Positions 5,944 through 6,924 of a stretch of DNA of 6,924 nucleotides are shown here, in pieces. Position 1 is the stretch's first letter; every line of letters starts with the position of its first letter. The DNA is taken from NCBI GenBank assembly GCA_026388755.1, contig JAPLJE010000318.1:1-6924 (forward strand). Direction: 5' to 3'. The notes under the pieces were generated by a model. The model searched no databases. It saw nothing but the letters and a program-made list of their open reading frames with translations, and was not told the DNA's origin. The stretch comes from Deltaproteobacteria bacterium (lineage in GTDB: Bacteria; Desulfobacterota; Desulfobacteria; Desulfobacterales; Desulfatirhabdiaceae). Position numbers and translations under genes: made by a program.

Positions 5944-6753
5944 ATGAAGGATTTTCAAGCTGTATTTGCCGGAATTGATGTTGGCGCGTCGCGAACCAAG
6001 GTTGTCATTCTCGATCGCGGGCATCAGCTCATCGGCAGAGCCGTGGTCAAATCCGGAACGGATTTTGAGGCGGCTTCCCACCAGTGTCTGACTCTGGCCC
6101 TGGATATGGCAGGCTGTTCAGCCGTACAGATTGCAAAAGCGATGACGACCGGTTACGGCAGAAAAAATGTGGCCATTTCCCAGGAGTCCAAAACCGAGAT
6201 CAGTTGCCATGCCAGAGGATGCTATTATTATTTCCCCCAATCCATCTCGATCATCGACATCGGAGGCCAGGACAACAAAATCATCAAACTGGATGCATCC
6301 GGAAGACGCCTCAGTTTCAAAATGAACCGAAAATGCGCTGCCGGAACCGGGGCGTTCCTGGAAGAAATGTCCGCGCGTCTGGATATCCCGCTTGAAAACC
6401 TGGACAGCCTTGCCCGGCAGTCCCTGAGCATGGTTGAACTGGGGAGTTTCTGTACGGTTTTTTCGGCAACCGAAGTGCTAGAAAAGATCCGTCAGGGGAA
6501 AAAGGTTCCGGACATTGTAAAAGGCCTGTTTTTTTCGGTCATCAAACGGGTCATGGAGATGGACTCTTTGTCCGAGCATGTGGTGATGACCGGAGGGGTC
6601 GTGGCGCACAATGCCTATCTGGTTCAGATGACGGAGGAAATGATCGGCAGGCCCATCCTGGTTCCGGAGTATCCTCAGCTTACCGGCGCGCTGGGAGCTG
6701 CCTTGTACGCAATGGAGAATCACCCGCATCAAGATTCTGAGAAAATATGTTAA
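5944..6753 (+). CDS. [4Fe-4S] ATPase activase of a 2-hydroxyacyl-CoA dehydratase/benzoyl-CoA reductase-type enzyme
   Basis: ATP-dependent archerase-type electron donor of 269 residues, the size of HgdC and BcrD rather than the longer BcrA. ASKHA fold motifs are visible: phosphate loop IDVGASRTK (11-19), DIGGQD (105-110) and MTGGVVAHN (215-223). Two cysteines, C131 in NRKCAAGTG and C170 in FCTVF, are 39 residues apart, the same spacing as C127 and C166 of HgdC. There they bind the one [4Fe-4S] cluster shared by the homodimer. ATP hydrolysis drives electron transfer to the partner dehydratase or reductase. Oxygen sensitivity implies an anaerobe. The start at 5944 is 37 nt after the reductase; its ribosome site is weak (AGATGGA). 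The CTVFSATEV segment differs slightly from the usual CTVFAESEV. The partner gene begins 18 nt downstream. Confidence 0.93.
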   Translation: MKDFQAVFAGIDVGASRTKVVILDRGHQLIGRAVVKSGTDFEAASHQCLTLALDMAGCSAVQIAKAMTTGYGRKNVAISQESKTEISCHARGCYYYFPQSISIIDIGGQDNKIIKLDASGRRLSFKMNRKCAAGTGAFLEEMSARLDIPLENLDSLARQSLSMVELGSFCTVFSATEVLEKIRQGKKVPDIVKGLFFSVIKRVMEMDSLSEHVVMTGGVVAHNAYLVQMTEEMIGRPILVPEYPQLTGALGAALYAMENHPHQDSEKIC

Positions 6754-6771
6754 CTTCGAAAGGTGACGGAC

Positions 6772-6924
6772 ATGGCTGAAGAAAAAAAAGTGGTTCGAAA
6801 GAAAATTGAAGCGACGGTCCAGATGAATCGCTATATGTCGGATTATTTTTATGAGCTGAATGAGGCGGATAAAACACGCAGCCGGAAAATTGCCTGGTGC
6901 ACCAGCGTGGGGCCTGCTGAAATC
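6772..6924 (+). CDS. 2-hydroxyacyl-CoA dehydratase/benzoyl-CoA reductase-family subunit, 5' part only
   Basis: Only the first 51 residues are in the window. After a charged amphipathic start (MAEEKKVVRKKIEATVQMN) comes RKIAWCTSVGPAEI at residues 38-51. That is the segment where members of this family (HgdA/HgdB, FldB/FldC, BcrB/BcrC) enter the first Rossmann-like domain, and C43 is placed to be a [4Fe-4S] ligand. The ribosome site AAAGGTGA lies 5 nt before the ATG. Position directly after the activase supports the family call. The fragment is too short to separate a hydroxyacyl-CoA dehydratase from a benzoyl-CoA reductase-like or double-cubane-cluster protein. Confidence 0.78.
   Translation, partial: MAEEKKVVRKKIEATVQMNRYMSDYFYELNEADKTRSRKIAWCTSVGPAEI

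Noticed and set aside
6084..6395. Plus-strand ORF of 103 codons inside the activase gene
   Set aside because: It is an out-of-frame overlap with the activase, whose own frame carries both cluster cysteines and the ATPase motifs.

Overview
The window is bacterial. The best fit is a strict anaerobe, probably a sulfate-reducing or syntrophic deltaproteobacterium (Desulfobacterota). This is inferred from the ATP-dependent activase with its 2-hydroxyacyl-CoA dehydratase/benzoyl-CoA reductase-type partner, the tandem-ACT protein, the SSS symporter with a tiny accessory peptide, and mid-GC coding sequence. No rRNA, tRNA, CRISPR array or insertion sequence is visible, so the taxonomy rests on gene content alone.

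Left block, minus strand (1-2162): a TetR-type repressor gene is followed after 9 nt by a SulP/SLC26 anion transporter gene whose 3' end, including the expected STAS domain, runs off the window. The two genes look co-transcribed. Their promoter has a perfect TTGACA box and a perfect 14-bp palindrome at about the transcription start, as expected for autorepression. The transporter carries an unusual hydrophilic, partly coiled-coil insertion of about 130 residues between two membrane segments.

Middle block, plus strand (2163-4314): after a gene-free region with a candidate promoter comes a 34-residue membrane peptide that I recognise as the small accessory protein type that precedes SSS symporters. 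The 531-residue sodium:solute symporter gene follows 18 nt later and is closed by a strong hairpin terminator. This cassette is visibly more AT-rich than its neighbours.

Right block, plus strand (4359-6924, continuing out of the window): a good sigma70-type promoter with a cluster of TGTGAT half-sites drives a tandem ACT-domain protein, a ketopantoate-reductase-family oxidoreductase, an HgdC/BcrD-type [4Fe-4S] activase, and the start of its probable partner, a 2-hydroxyacyl-CoA dehydratase/benzoyl-CoA reductase-family subunit. Spacings are 29, 37 and 18 nt, so this is one operon. One reading is a 2-oxoacid to 2-hydroxyacid to 2-enoyl-CoA route with an amino-acid-sensing ACT protein. The alternative is dearomatisation or another low-potential reduction. 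The symporter next door could import the carboxylate substrate, but it has its own terminator and that link is inference.
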